Assembly (NCBI GenBank): GCA_963772595.1
Contig: CAVYXZ010000007.1
Coordinates: forward strand, 1,550,001-1,614,000
Source: CAVYXZ01 sp963772595
GTDB lineage: Bacteria; Chloroflexota; Anaerolineae; Aggregatilineales; Phototrophicaceae
Length of the DNA stretch: 64,000 nucleotides
Direction: 5' to 3'
A program made the translations under genes and the position numbers. Position 1 is the first letter of the stretch. Every line of letters begins with the position of its first letter. The notes beneath the pieces were generated by a model that had not been told where the DNA came from, did no database searches, and worked only from the letters and a program-made list of their open reading frames with translations. Positions 1-8,807 of this stretch are shown piece after piece.

Positions 1-509
1 AGTTTCTCTTTTTGCATCCCTCATGGGCACGGCCCATTATCGAAAAACATGCTTTTGAGAAGTCTGCTACAGGTTCTGGATGATACGGATGAAGAAAACA
101 GAGGCTATGCCATTGTTATACTTAGTGATATAGGCAACGTGGGAGCAGTAGAACACAGTAAAAGCAAAATCCTTGAATTTCCTATCCCCGCAGCAAGACT
201 GTGGAGCATTTCGGAAATTCATCCTGCGGAACGGATTTTGCCGTACACTACGCACAGCAAGCTGAGGGGAATGTGACCCTCAATAGGATTTAAGAATTGG
301 CGAATGACCCTAGCGACTATGTTCGATGGTGTGTGGCATGGGGATTGGGAAAGCTCGGTGACATAGCAACCATTCCGGTACTCGAGCAAATGCAAGATGA
401 TACAGGTACAGTTAACGTTTACAATCCTGAGGGCGGATATATCGTAGAGAAAATTGCTGATGTAGCTGCCAGATCAACACGCATAATCCAGGTAGGAAGC
501 TACAAATAA
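1..509 (+). pseudogene. HEAT/PBS-lyase repeat protein, broken and possibly partial
   Basis: Two reading-frame pieces (from the window edge or the ATG at 49 to 276, and 297-509) carry helical-repeat signatures such as VLDDTDEEN...LSDIGNVGAVE and DYVRWCVAWGLGKLGD, the usual spacing of HEAT/PBS-lyase repeats that bind other proteins. The two pieces are in different frames, and the stretch between them (about 150-296) no longer reads as a repeat. The frame of the first piece is open to base 1, so the gene may begin outside the window. The DNA is visibly AT-richer than the genes that follow, suggesting acquired sequence. No partner or function can be inferred. Bases 510-662 hold nothing I recognise. 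Confidence 0.5.
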
Positions 510-662
510 AAAATCGTGTCTCATAGGGGACCAAATTATCTGACAACGCTCCCGGGATTCGTTGAACGCAGCCGCAATGCGATAGCTTGTTTGGTACGAG
601 CCGTTTAGCCAATTTTCCAGTTTGTGATTTAATCATACAAGACGGATCAGTGAGAACGACCT

Positions 663-1247
663 ATGGACAGTCCACTGCGGGCACTGCTCAGCGAACTTGA
701 GGCTTTCGGGATCAGCAACGATGCGGCCCATGAGGATCGCGCCAAGAAGATGCTCAATCTGGAGCCGGATACGGCGCACCTCATCAGCATTCTGATTCGC
801 AGCAAACAGTGCAAGCGCGTGCTGGAAATCGGCACCTCGAACGGCTACAGCACCATCTGGCTGGCATGGTCCGTTCAGGCCACCGGCGGCCATGTCATCA
901 GCATCGAACGCGACGCCGCTAAGCAGGCGATGGCCGAAGTTAATCTGACACGCGCCCAACTGCGCGGCTACGTGGATTTACTGCTGGGGGACGCCACAGC
1001 GCTGGTCGCCACGCTCGAAGGTCCCTTCGACTGCGTGTTCTTCGATGCCGACCGGCTGAGCGCCCCCGACCAGTTGACCCTGCTGCGTCCCAAACTCGAA
1101 GCGGGCGCGCTTGTTTTAGCCGATAACGTGCTCTCCCACCCGGATCAGATCGCCACTTACCTGGACGCAATTGCATCGCTGCCGGAATTCGATCCTATGG
1201 TGATTCCCGTCGGCAAGGGCCTCAGCATCGCCTACAAACAAGGCTGA
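663..1247 (+). CDS. SAM-dependent O-methyltransferase (class I, Methyltransf_24/COMT-like)
   Basis: A 194-residue Rossmann methyltransferase that transfers a methyl group from S-adenosylmethionine; the substrate cannot be told from sequence. The SAM-binding motif I is RVLEIGTSNGYSTIWLA (about residues 57-73), the acidic residue after strand 2 is in VISIERD, and motif II is FDCVFFDAD, the metal/substrate loop typical of catechol-type O-methyltransferases. Motif III follows as GALVLADNVLSHP. The length fits the small cytoplasmic members of the family. It stands alone, with about 115 bp before dps. The start is the only ATG before the domain; no strong ribosome site is visible. Confidence 0.85.
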   Translation: MDSPLRALLSELEAFGISNDAAHEDRAKKMLNLEPDTAHLISILIRSKQCKRVLEIGTSNGYSTIWLAWSVQATGGHVISIERDAAKQAMAEVNLTRAQLRGYVDLLLGDATALVATLEGPFDCVFFDADRLSAPDQLTLLRPKLEAGALVLADNVLSHPDQIATYLDAIASLPEFDPMVIPVGKGLSIAYKQG

Positions 1248-1361
1248 AAACGGGCGTTTCCAGCGAAATTCCTCCCAGATTCTTACAAAAATAAGTGAAA
1301 ACTCTCACGCTTATCAGACACTGATTTCCTATACTGAGCTTGTGAGTTAAGGGAGACAGTA

Positions 1362-1859
1362 ATGATGCAAACCGCTCAACAGAGTTTTAAGACACGCAAC
1401 GACCTGCCCGCCCACCTGCGGGACAGCATCGTGCCCATGCTCAACCAGCAGTTGGCCGATACCTACGACCTCTACAGCCAGGTCAAGCAGGCCCACTGGA
1501 ACGTGAAGGGAATGCAGTTTATCCAACTGCACCTGCTCTTCGATACTCTGGCCGCCAGCCTGCTGGACTTCGGCGATTCGATTGCCGAGCGCGTCACAGC
1601 GCTGGGCGGTACGGCGAAGGGGACCGCCCGCATAGTCGCGGCCCAATCCCAACTGCCAGAGTTCCCGGTAGAGATCGTATCGGGCAAGCAGGTGGTGGAA
1701 GTCCTCGCCCAGCGTTACGGTGCCTATGCCTCGTCCAGCCGGGCCGCCATCGACACAGCCACCGAGTACGGCGATCTGGTGACGGCGGATCTCTTCACCG
1801 AGGTCTCCGGCACGGTCGATAAACACCTGTGGATGCTGGACGCGCATCTTGAAGGCTGA
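1362..1859 (+). CDS. dps: Dps-family ferritin-like DNA-binding protein
   Basis: Dps proteins form a 12-subunit shell that oxidises ferrous iron with peroxide and protects DNA in stress and stationary phase. The 165-residue chain has the four-helix core and the inter-subunit ferroxidase ligands: His in KQAHWNVKG, His in IQLHLLFD, and Asp and Glu in DFGDSIAERVTALGG. The C-terminal helix reads LFTEVSGTVDKHLWMLDAHL, as in the family. There are two consecutive ATG codons at 1362; a purine-rich ribosome site (AAGGGAGA) lies 6-13 bases upstream. TATACT at 1330-1335 is a plausible -10 box. The HdeD-like gene follows after about 40 bp and may be co-transcribed as a stress unit. Confidence 0.9.
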   Translation: MMQTAQQSFKTRNDLPAHLRDSIVPMLNQQLADTYDLYSQVKQAHWNVKGMQFIQLHLLFDTLAASLLDFGDSIAERVTALGGTAKGTARIVAAQSQLPEFPVEIVSGKQVVEVLAQRYGAYASSSRAAIDTATEYGDLVTADLFTEVSGTVDKHLWMLDAHLEG

Positions 1860-1900
1860 GCAATCCTAAGACAAGGTCAAGAGGAGAGGAGAGAAGCAAA

Positions 1901-2509
1901 ATGTTTCAAACCATGACTCAGAACTGGTGGATGTTACTCATACGGGGCATCGTCGCCGTGTTGTTCGGCGTCGCCGTCTTTTTCGCCCCGGCTATCGCAC
2001 TCACGGTGCTGGTACTGTTGTGGGGCGCTTATGCTCTGGTGGACGGCATCTTCGCTGTCAGCGCAGGAATCCGGGGACGGCAGCACAATCGTCACTGGTG
2101 GGTGACGCTGCTTGAAGGTGTGGCGGGGATCGCTGCCGGTATCGTGACCTTCCTGTGGCCGGAAATTACCGCACTGGTGCTGCTGTACATTATCGCAGCC
2201 TGGGCAATTATCACCGGCGCATTGGAAATCTACGCTGCGATCCAGCTTCGGCGCGAGCTTGCCGGGGAGATCTGGATGGCGCTGGGCGGTATCCTGTCGA
2301 TTATCTTCGGCGTCGTGTTGATCGCCTGGCCGGGTATCGGCATCCTGTCGGTGCTGTGGCTGGTAGCCTTCTACGCGGTCATGTTCGGCGCGGTCATGAT
2401 TATCTTCAGCTTCCGGATGCGCAACCATATGGGCGGAACAGGACAGACAAAGCGGGCAGCCCCGCGCGCCTCAGGCCGCCTGATGCCGCATCCAGTTAGA
2501 GTGCTTTAG
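1901..2509 (+). CDS. HdeD-family (DUF308) membrane protein
   Basis: A 202-residue integral membrane protein made of six hydrophobic segments arranged as three repeated hairpins (RGIVAVLFGVAVFFAP, LLEGVAGIAAGIVTFLWP, ALGGILSIIFGVVLIAWP), each with the DUF308/HdeD pattern of a Gly-rich helix ending in a Trp-Pro or Ala-Pro turn. HdeD of E. coli is linked to acid resistance, but members of this family are broadly uncharacterised. The C-terminus (TKRAAPRASGRLMPH) is basic and probably cytoplasmic. A very strong AGGAGAGGAG ribosome site precedes the ATG. Its position just after dps supports a stress-related role; this is inference. Confidence 0.85.
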   Translation: MFQTMTQNWWMLLIRGIVAVLFGVAVFFAPAIALTVLVLLWGAYALVDGIFAVSAGIRGRQHNRHWWVTLLEGVAGIAAGIVTFLWPEITALVLLYIIAAWAIITGALEIYAAIQLRRELAGEIWMALGGILSIIFGVVLIAWPGIGILSVLWLVAFYAVMFGAVMIIFSFRMRNHMGGTGQTKRAAPRASGRLMPHPVRVL

Positions 2510-2510
2510 T

Positions 2511-2536
2511 ATGCAGGGGACTTCGGTCCCCTGTAT
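2511..2536 (+). terminator. UUCG-loop hairpin directly after the HdeD gene
   Basis: An 11-bp stem (one G-U pair) closed by a TTCG tetraloop starts one base after the stop codon of the HdeD-like gene. UUCG loops are among the most stable RNA hairpins. There is no T-run after it, so it is either a mRNA 3-prime stabiliser or an atypical terminator. Confidence 0.5.
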
Positions 2537-2616
2537 GCTATATAGAAGACGCAGCGGAACCTTCTGGCCGTGTCAGACGTCCTGTGAATATGGATACGTA
2601 AGGAGAACAATTCACG

Positions 2617-3486
2617 ATGAACGAATGGATGCGGTTTGGCCTGCTGGGCCTTTTGCTGCTGACGGCCACGTCCCTCAGCGCGCAGGACGCCGAACCTGCT
2701 GTCGCAATCACGTTGGAGCGCACGGCCTGTTTTGGGGCCTGCCCGGTCTATACCGTGAGCATTATGGACGACGGCAGCATTATCTATGACGGTCAGCACT
2801 TTGTCACTATAAATGGGGAACAGACCGGCGAAATGGACCCGGCGCTTGTCCAGCAGATGCTCGAAAACTTTGACGCAGTCGGCTATTTCGGCTGGGATGA
2901 TGCCTACACCGATCAGAGCATCAGCGATCTACCGAGCGTCATCACCTCAGTTACATATAACGGCGAGACCAAGCGAATCGAACGCTACGCAGGCGATGCC
3001 TCGGCACCGCTGGCGCTGGCCTTCCTGGAACAGTGGATTGACGAGATGACGAACACGGCAAATTGGACCGGCGTGCAGCCGCACGTCTCAGCCATTGCCA
3101 CCGGCAGTGTCTCGCCGGTTGTCACCTTACAGCGCGGCGCCTGCTTCGGCCAGTGCCCGGTTTACAGTATTGCCCTCTTTGCGGACGGCACACTGATTTA
3201 CACCGGCATCGCCAACGTGGATGACATCGGCGTTCATGTGTCCAGTGTCGATCCCGCTATGCTGACCAGCATCGTGACCCGTGCTCAGGGGAACGGCTAC
3301 TTCGGCTGGCAGGACAGCTACAACAACCGCGTCATTACCGATCAAGCGACTGTAACCACGACGATTGCGACGGAAAACCAGTATAAGCGCATCCTGCGCT
3401 ATGACGGCGATCCGAACGCCCCGGTGGGCCTGCTGTGGGTCGAGCAAAGCATCAGTTCTCTGGTCTTCCCTCCGATGGCGTCGTAA
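2617..3486 (+). CDS. Secreted protein with two DUF6438 domains
   Basis: The 289-residue product begins with a clear signal peptide (MRFGLLGLLLLTATSLSAQ, cleavage after SAQ-D), so it is exported. The mature part is two copies of the same domain of about 125 residues, starting at ITLERTACFGACPVYTV and VTLQRGACFGQCPVYSI. Each has the conserved CFGxCPVY core followed by the acidic glycine turn (DDGSIIYDG, ADGTLIYTG) and a VGYFGW/NGYFGW element. This is the DUF6438 pattern, a domain of unknown function common in secreted proteins. The paired Cys in CxxxC could form a disulfide or bind metal. An AAGGAG ribosome site supports the ATG at 2617. A terminator follows at 3510. Confidence 0.8.
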   Translation: MNEWMRFGLLGLLLLTATSLSAQDAEPAVAITLERTACFGACPVYTVSIMDDGSIIYDGQHFVTINGEQTGEMDPALVQQMLENFDAVGYFGWDDAYTDQSISDLPSVITSVTYNGETKRIERYAGDASAPLALAFLEQWIDEMTNTANWTGVQPHVSAIATGSVSPVVTLQRGACFGQCPVYSIALFADGTLIYTGIANVDDIGVHVSSVDPAMLTSIVTRAQGNGYFGWQDSYNNRVITDQATVTTTIATENQYKRILRYDGDPNAPVGLLWVEQSISSLVFPPMAS

Positions 3487-3509
3487 GCGCAGCGGCCTTA
3501 AGCTTTTTG

Positions 3510-3542
3510 AGCCAGGAGCGCGAGACTAATTCCTGGCTTTTT
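3510..3542 (+). terminator. Rho-independent terminator of the DUF6438 gene
   Basis: A perfect 8-bp stem (AGCCAGGA / TCCTGGCT) with a 13-base loop runs straight into a five-T tract, 24 bases after the stop codon at 3486. This is a standard intrinsic terminator. Confidence 0.85.
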
Positions 3543-3566
3543 GTATCCCCAAAGTGCGGAAAAAGA

Positions 3567-3596
3567 AAACGGTGCTATCCGCCGATAACACCGTTT
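3567..3596 (-). terminator. Second hairpin, with the T-run on the minus strand
   Basis: An inverted repeat (AAACGGTGCTATC / GATAACACCGTTT, one mismatch, 4-base loop) lies 25 bases after the first terminator. On the minus strand the stem is followed by TTCTTTTTCC, so it would stop transcription coming leftward. No minus-strand gene is seen immediately to its right. The rest of 3597-3868 holds nothing I recognise. Confidence 0.5.
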
Positions 3597-3868
3597 CCTC
3601 GCACCCATCAACCAACATCGCCAATGTATGTCAGGGCTTAAACATTAACGATGAAGATTAGCTGTCTTCATCAGTCCTGTTTCTTTTGACTGATAGCTCA
3701 TTTTCACGGCAAACGCGATCCTTGCCATCCCCCAACTGGTGGATAATCGACCGGGCAATCTGACCCAGGCTGTGGCATCGTGTGCCGTATTGATCGTTGC
3801 AGCCCTGGGCGATTCTGCTACTATCAATACCAACGACGACCGGGGCACACTTCGTAAAGGGGACTCTT

Positions 3869-4453
3869 ATGCGCAGAGCATTTATGATCCTGCTGCTGCT
3901 TCTGCTGTTCAGCGGCCTGACGGTTCAGGCCCAGGATACCGACACTTTTGCCAACTCTGAGATTATCAAGGTGCTGATGATGGGCGACGGGGTCTTCGAG
4001 CCGAGTCTCTGGCTGGCGAACGCTTCGGAAAACCTCGCCAGCACCTCTGCCACCTGGCAGTCGCGGCTGGAATCGGGCTTCAGCGGCCTCAGCTTCCTCA
4101 ACTACTATCACTTTGACACCGGCTACACTCTGGACAGCCTGGACCAGCTCTTTGACGACGACTGGTTTAACCAGCTCTTCGTCAACTGGGAAGACCTGCA
4201 CAAGACCGGTGTTTGCTACGATGGCGACGTCACCCTGCACGAGTTCACCCTCTCCTACCGCGATGACAATGACACGGTGACGCCCTACGTCCTGCGCTAT
4301 TGGGTGGACCCGATGACCGATGATCGGGTGCGGGCCTGGTACATCAGCTTCGCCACCGCCAACGCCGATGGCAGCCCGAATGCGGAGGCACTGGATCTGC
4401 TGGACCAGTATTCAGCCCGCATGTACCCGGACCTGCCCTCCTGTCCGCGTTGA
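3869..4453 (+). CDS. Secreted protein of unknown family, first of a duplicated pair
   Basis: The start at 3869 is chosen because it follows AAAGGGGA and opens a signal peptide (MRRAFMILLLLLLFSGLTVQA, cleavage near QAQD); the frame is open further upstream but without a leader. The mature domain of about 170 residues contains VFEPSLW, HFDTGYTLDSLDQLFDDDWF, FVNWEDL, and PYVLRYWVDP. It ends with SARMYPDLPSCP. The next gene encodes a clear paralogue with all these blocks in the same order. I do not recognise the family. Two Cys (GVCYDGD, LPSCPR) are shared with the paralogue and could pair. It is probably periplasmic or extracellular, in an operon with 4472-5053. Confidence 0.75.
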   Translation: MRRAFMILLLLLLFSGLTVQAQDTDTFANSEIIKVLMMGDGVFEPSLWLANASENLASTSATWQSRLESGFSGLSFLNYYHFDTGYTLDSLDQLFDDDWFNQLFVNWEDLHKTGVCYDGDVTLHEFTLSYRDDNDTVTPYVLRYWVDPMTDDRVRAWYISFATANADGSPNAEALDLLDQYSARMYPDLPSCPR

Positions 4454-4471
4454 TCCACCGGAGAGAACTGC

Positions 4472-5053
4472 GTGCGTCCGCTGCTGACAGCTTTGCTCGG
4501 CCTGTTTCTGTTCAGTGCTTCGAGCCTCCAGGCCCAGGACTCGTCGGGCATCGGGGAAATCCTCACGCTGCTGAAGACGGGCGCAGACGTTTTCGAACCG
4601 GACCTCTGGCAGGCTAAGGTGTACGAATTCAACTCTCAGACACGTGTGTCCTGGTCTTCACGTCCGAATGCGGAATTCAATGGCGTGAGCACACTCACCT
4701 CGCTGCATTTTGACAACGGCTACACGCTGGATCATCTGGACGAGTTCTTCGACAAGGCCTGGTTTGCGGCGGTCTTCGTCAACTGGGGAGACACTCCGCA
4801 TCAGATCGCACGCTGTTCCAGCGATGATCTGACCCTGTACGAGTTCAAGATCAACGATCACCGAGACGATGGCGAATCGCGGCCCTATTGGCTGCGCTAC
4901 TGGGTGGAACCGGTCAGCGCACACCGCGTGCGCGACTGGTCTATCGCCATTGCCATGACAGACGAGAACGGCGAATTTGACGACACCTCGCTGCCGCTGC
5001 TGGATGCCTACGCCGCCCGTATGTTCCCGGACCTGCCTGCCTGTGCTGATTGA
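4472..5053 (+). CDS. Secreted protein of unknown family, second of a duplicated pair
   Basis: Paralogue of the preceding gene, 18 bp downstream. The start is the GTG at 4472 behind a GGAGAG ribosome site; it opens a signal peptide (VRPLLTALLGLFLFSASSLQAQ). Shared blocks are VFEPDLW, HFDNGYTLDHLDEFFDKAWF, FVNWGD, PYWLRYWVEP and AARMFPDLPAC. The order and spacing match the first copy while other positions have diverged widely, so the duplication is old. Function unknown; co-expression as a pair suggests the two could form a heteromer, which is inference. Confidence 0.75.
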   Translation: MRPLLTALLGLFLFSASSLQAQDSSGIGEILTLLKTGADVFEPDLWQAKVYEFNSQTRVSWSSRPNAEFNGVSTLTSLHFDNGYTLDHLDEFFDKAWFAAVFVNWGDTPHQIARCSSDDLTLYEFKINDHRDDGESRPYWLRYWVEPVSAHRVRDWSIAIAMTDENGEFDDTSLPLLDAYAARMFPDLPACAD

Positions 5054-5096
5054 CACGCTTCAGGCCATCGACTGCTAGCTATCGGAGACTGACATC

Positions 5097-6560
5097 ATGA
5101 CCATTACTATCGTCGGCCTGGGACCGGGCGACCTCGACGATCTTTCGCGCAAGGCCTTTCGCAGGCTCAAACAGGCCGAACACGTCTATCTGCGCACGGC
5201 CCAGCACGGCTGCGTCTCCTGTCTGCCGCAGAACGACGTTTCTTACAGCAGCTTTGACGAGCTTTATGAGCACAATGATGCCTTCGAGCAGGTCTACGCC
5301 ACTATCGTGCAGCGTCTGCTGGATGCCGCTCACGAAGGCGACGTGGTCTATGCCGTGCCGGGTGACCCGCTGGTGGGCGAATCGACCAGCACACGCATAC
5401 TCGCTGCCGCGCAGGAGGCCGGTGTCGCGGTCGAGATCGTCAACGGCATCAGCTTTGTCGAGCCATCGCTGGCCCTGCTGGGCATCGACGCGCTGGATGG
5501 CCTGCAAATTCTGGACGGTCTGCAAGTCGCCGCCATGCACCACCCGCCCATTAACCCGGACTACCCGGCCCTGCTGGGACAGGTCTATAACACGGCGGTG
5601 GCCTCCAACGTCAAGCTGACGCTGATGAACCAGTACCCGGACGACTTCACGGTGACGCTGATCCACGCCGCCGGGACACCCGACGCGCTGGTCGAAGCGC
5701 TGCCGCTCTACGAGATCGACCGCAGCACGCAGATCGGTCACATGACCGCGCTCTACGTCCCCGCCCTGGGCCAGATGAGCAGCTTCGAGCAGTTCCAGGA
5801 GATCATCGCGCACCTGCGCGCGCCGGAGGGATGCCCCTGGGATCGCAAGCAGACGCATGACTCGCTGCGGCAGTATCTGATCGAGGAAGCCTACGAGGTC
5901 CTGGACGCGATTGAGCAGGGCGATATGCAGGCGCTGACCGAGGAACTGGGCGATGTGCTGCTGCAAGTCGTATTGCACAGCCAGATCGCCATCGACGAGG
6001 GCGAATTCAAGCTGCCGGAGGTGCTCCAGTACGTCAGCGCCAAGATGATCCGGCGGCATCCGCACGTCTGGGGCGATGTCGATGTACACGGTAATCCCGA
6101 TCAGGTCGTCAGCAACTGGGAGGCGCTCAAACGCCAGGAGAAGGCCGATAACGGCGCGGCGGACGAGTCGCTGCTCGACAGCATCCCCGGCGGACTGCCC
6201 GCGCTGCTTCAGGCGCACCAGTATCAGGCCCGCGCGGCGAAGGTCAACTTCGACTGGCCGGTGATCGACGACGTAATCGCCAAGTTCCGCGAGGAAATGG
6301 ACGAGCTATTGGCCGCCGAAACGCCGGAGCATCAGGCCGAGGAAATGGGCGACATGTTCTTCGTGCTGGTCAACTGGGCGCGCTGGCTGGGCATCGAGCC
6401 GGAAACGGCGCTGCGCGATACCAACCGCAAGTTCTACCGCCGCTTCCGCTACATGGAGCAGCAGGTCGCGGCCTCCGGCAGGCCCATGACCGAGTACAGC
6501 CTCGCCGAACTCGACGCCCTGTGGGACGCGGCCAAGGCGGAGGAAGACAATCAGGAATGA
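5097..6560 (+). CDS. mazG: MazG NTP pyrophosphohydrolase with N-terminal tetrapyrrole-methylase domain (YabN-like)
   Basis: A 487-residue fusion. Residues 1-220 form a tetrapyrrole/corrin-methylase fold: ITIVGLGPGDLDDLS at the N-terminus, AVPGDPLVGESTS, and FVEPSLALLGIDA. Residues from about 235 form two MazG units. The first has the metal-binding helices LIEEAYEVLDAIEQGD and LTEELGDVLLQVVLHSQIA with RRHPHVWGD. The second, more degenerate unit has FREEMDELLAAE and AEEMGDMFFVLVNWARWLGIEP. MazG hydrolyses NTPs to NMP and pyrophosphate and is thought to clean up aberrant nucleotides. The same fusion is B. subtilis YabN, so this is a normal full-length protein. The stop codon is shared with the left edge of the AT-rich KAP segment. 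Confidence 0.92.
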   Translation: MTITIVGLGPGDLDDLSRKAFRRLKQAEHVYLRTAQHGCVSCLPQNDVSYSSFDELYEHNDAFEQVYATIVQRLLDAAHEGDVVYAVPGDPLVGESTSTRILAAAQEAGVAVEIVNGISFVEPSLALLGIDALDGLQILDGLQVAAMHHPPINPDYPALLGQVYNTAVASNVKLTLMNQYPDDFTVTLIHAAGTPDALVEALPLYEIDRSTQIGHMTALYVPALGQMSSFEQFQEIIAHLRAPEGCPWDRKQTHDSLRQYLIEEAYEVLDAIEQGDMQALTEELGDVLLQVVLHSQIAIDEGEFKLPEVLQYVSAKMIRRHPHVWGDVDVHGNPDQVVSNWEALKRQEKADNGAADESLLDSIPGGLPALLQAHQYQARAAKVNFDWPVIDDVIAKFREEMDELLAAETPEHQAEEMGDMFFVLVNWARWLGIEPETALRDTNRKFYRRFRYMEQQVAASGRPMTEYSLAELDALWDAAKAEEDNQE

Positions 6561-8673
6561 AGAACCAGAATTTATATCTTCTGACAAACCAGTTGCCAAA
6601 CCAAAAGAGGATCGGCTAGGTTATGCCCCTTTTGCCAAACACATGGCAGATAGTATCAAGAAAATGGCATCACCTGTAGGGACGGTAGTTGCGATCAACG
6701 GCCCCTGGGGGTCAGGTAAGACAAGCATCATCAACTTTCTCATTTACTATCTCGAAGAGGATAAAGATACACAAGAGTTTGTTATTGTAATGCAATTCAA
6801 TCCTTGGTGGTTCTCTGGTCAAGAGGATCTCACCAGATATTTTTTCGATCAATTGGGGCGCATATTTAGTACTAAATTGGGTGAATACGGAAAGAAGCTA
6901 GCAAAGCAAGTAGGAACCTTTGCAGAACTGGTAGCCAAAGTACCTGATCCTCGTTTCAAGGCTGGAGGTGAAATCATAGGAAGAGTGTTCAAACGTTCCC
7001 CAAAGGATGTGATTAAACTGAAAGAGAGTATTGCCGGAACTCTAAAAAAACAGGACAAACGAATATTGATTGTCGTTGACGACATTGACAAACTCGCCCC
7101 GCACGAAACAAAGCAACTCTTTCTACTTATTAAAGCTGTTGCAGATTTCCCCAATGTGATTTATCTCTTGGCGTTTGATAGAAATATTGTTACTGAGGCA
7201 TTCGATCAATCGCACGAGAAAGGTCAAGCGTATCTTGAAAAAATAGTTCAAGCCTCGTTCGTGGTTCCTCCACCTGAGAAATTTGCTTTGTTTCAATTCT
7301 TGCGAAGTAAATTGACTGAAATCATCGGAGAACTTCCGAGAGATTTGTATGATCTGAGTTTCCTCGGACAACGTGGCTACCTGCCTTTGATAGCTGAGTT
7401 CATCAATACTCCCCGCGACGTTGTGCGTTTTACTAACATGTTAAATGTTACTTTTGCATCCGCACAAGGAGAAGTGGATGACGCTGATTTCGTTGCTATA
7501 GAAGCAATTCGCGTTTTTTTTCCTGATTTATATCTCTATATCAGAGATAATGAAGGGTTTTTGCTTGGATATGGATACCGGACAACTGATGAGTTCGGAA
7601 ATTTATCAGAGTTACTTTCTGAAAATAGAACTCGACCCGCAAACGAGATGCACTTGACAAACTACTCAAAGAGTTGTTCCCGTACCTTGCCACAGGAGTA
7701 CCTTCACCATATCAAGATAGATGGCGAAAAAAACTCAAAATATGCAGTGAGGCCATATTTGACACATATTTTCGGCTCAATGTGTCTTCGTTTGGTATTT
7801 CAAATCACACTTTACAGAATTTGCTGGGCAAAACATCAGAAGTCAAGTGAATTCGCCAAAGAACTGCTTGAATTTGCCCAACAAGATACCACGGAGTACG
7901 TAGACAGAGTTGCAGTACTCTTCCACCGATTATCGGACTATGTGGACCAAATCTCTCAAGAGGATGGAGATATTGCTTCAGTTGTTGAGGCTTTGTTCCA
8001 GGTTGGGGATAAGTTACTGGCTATCAGCAAACCCTATGAAAAGTCAGGCGATCCCGGTTACCGATATATGTTTATCTTCATCTACGAGTTGGTGATGAAA
8101 TTGGGGGATGAGAAAACAACGATTAGAGGTACTCTGTCAAGCGATAGCGAAAGGCGGCGCGGAATGGAGTCCACTGCATGTAATCGCAAGAACTTGGCGT
8201 CAACACGGGAAATTCGGATCTGATGAAGTTGATCCTGTGGATCACCAGTTGATACAGGAAAGGGCATCTTGCTCAATTTGAAGGCGAGATTTACAAAAAA
8301 ATTCTGCGACTTTCACAAAATGAGCAAGTCTTCAATAACGAAGATTTCAGCTTCTTTTTAGTGATCTGGCTAGAGTTAGATCGAGAGGCAGTAAGAGCAT
8401 GGGTCGATGCACAAATACCCGATAGTCCTCAAAGGTTCCTCAAACTTGCTAATGGTTTCAAGGAATATGACATTGATCCAGAAAAACCGTCAGATGAGTG
8501 GATTCACATCAAACTCAACGAGATAAATGACCTCATTGATCCAGCAAGAACTCCTAAAAGTCGCAAGTGAGATAGTAGCTTCCGATCAATACATTGATAG
8601 CGACAAAGTTCTTGCCAGAGCGTACCAAACATCCTATCAAAAGTGGAATCCAGATAATGCTGACAACAGCTAA
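6553..8673 (+). pseudogene. KAP-family P-loop NTPase, no visible start and several frame breaks
   Basis: KAP NTPases are large STAND-like ATPases, often membrane- or defence-linked. The P-loop is AINGPWGSGKTSI (6694-6732), Walker B is ILIVVDDIDKL (7063-7095), followed by LLAFDRNIVTEAF. The family-typical lead-in (DKPVAK...DRLGYAPFAKHMADSI) is readable back to 6553 in this frame. No ATG or GTG exists in that frame before the ATG at 6643, and the frame runs backward through the mazG stop to 6490. Downstream the frame changes near 7640, 7850, 8140, 8250 and 8535. The C-terminal parts (RDALDKLLKELFPYL, EGEIYKKILRLSQ, FLVIWLELDREAVRAWVD, LLKVASEIVASDQ) still read as protein in successive frames. 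The DNA is much AT-richer than mazG, so it was probably acquired. Confidence 0.7.
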
Positions 8674-8712
8674 TCAATACCAGTTGTTTAGCTTTGCAGT
8701 AACAGCCAAAGC

Positions 8713-8756
8713 AAGCCGCCGCATCCACTGCGTCGAACGACAGAACACGGCGGCTT
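8713..8756. repeat. Inverted repeat between convergent genes
   Basis: A perfect 9-bp stem (AAGCCGCCG / CGGCGGCTT) with a 26-base loop, which itself has a short CTG..TCG/CGACAG pairing, lies between the KAP remnant and the convergent hydrolase gene. It probably acts as a bidirectional transcription stop, although neither side has a strong T-run. Confidence 0.45.
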
Positions 8757-8807
8757 GAGATCATGAAATATCTGGGTACGACACGCGGGGCAACGCCCTG
8801 CAATCTG

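Noticed and set aside
6557..6619. ATG at 6557 overlapping the mazG stop as the KAP start
   Set aside because: That frame stops at 6617-6619 and is not the KAP frame; it would need a further frame break to serve.
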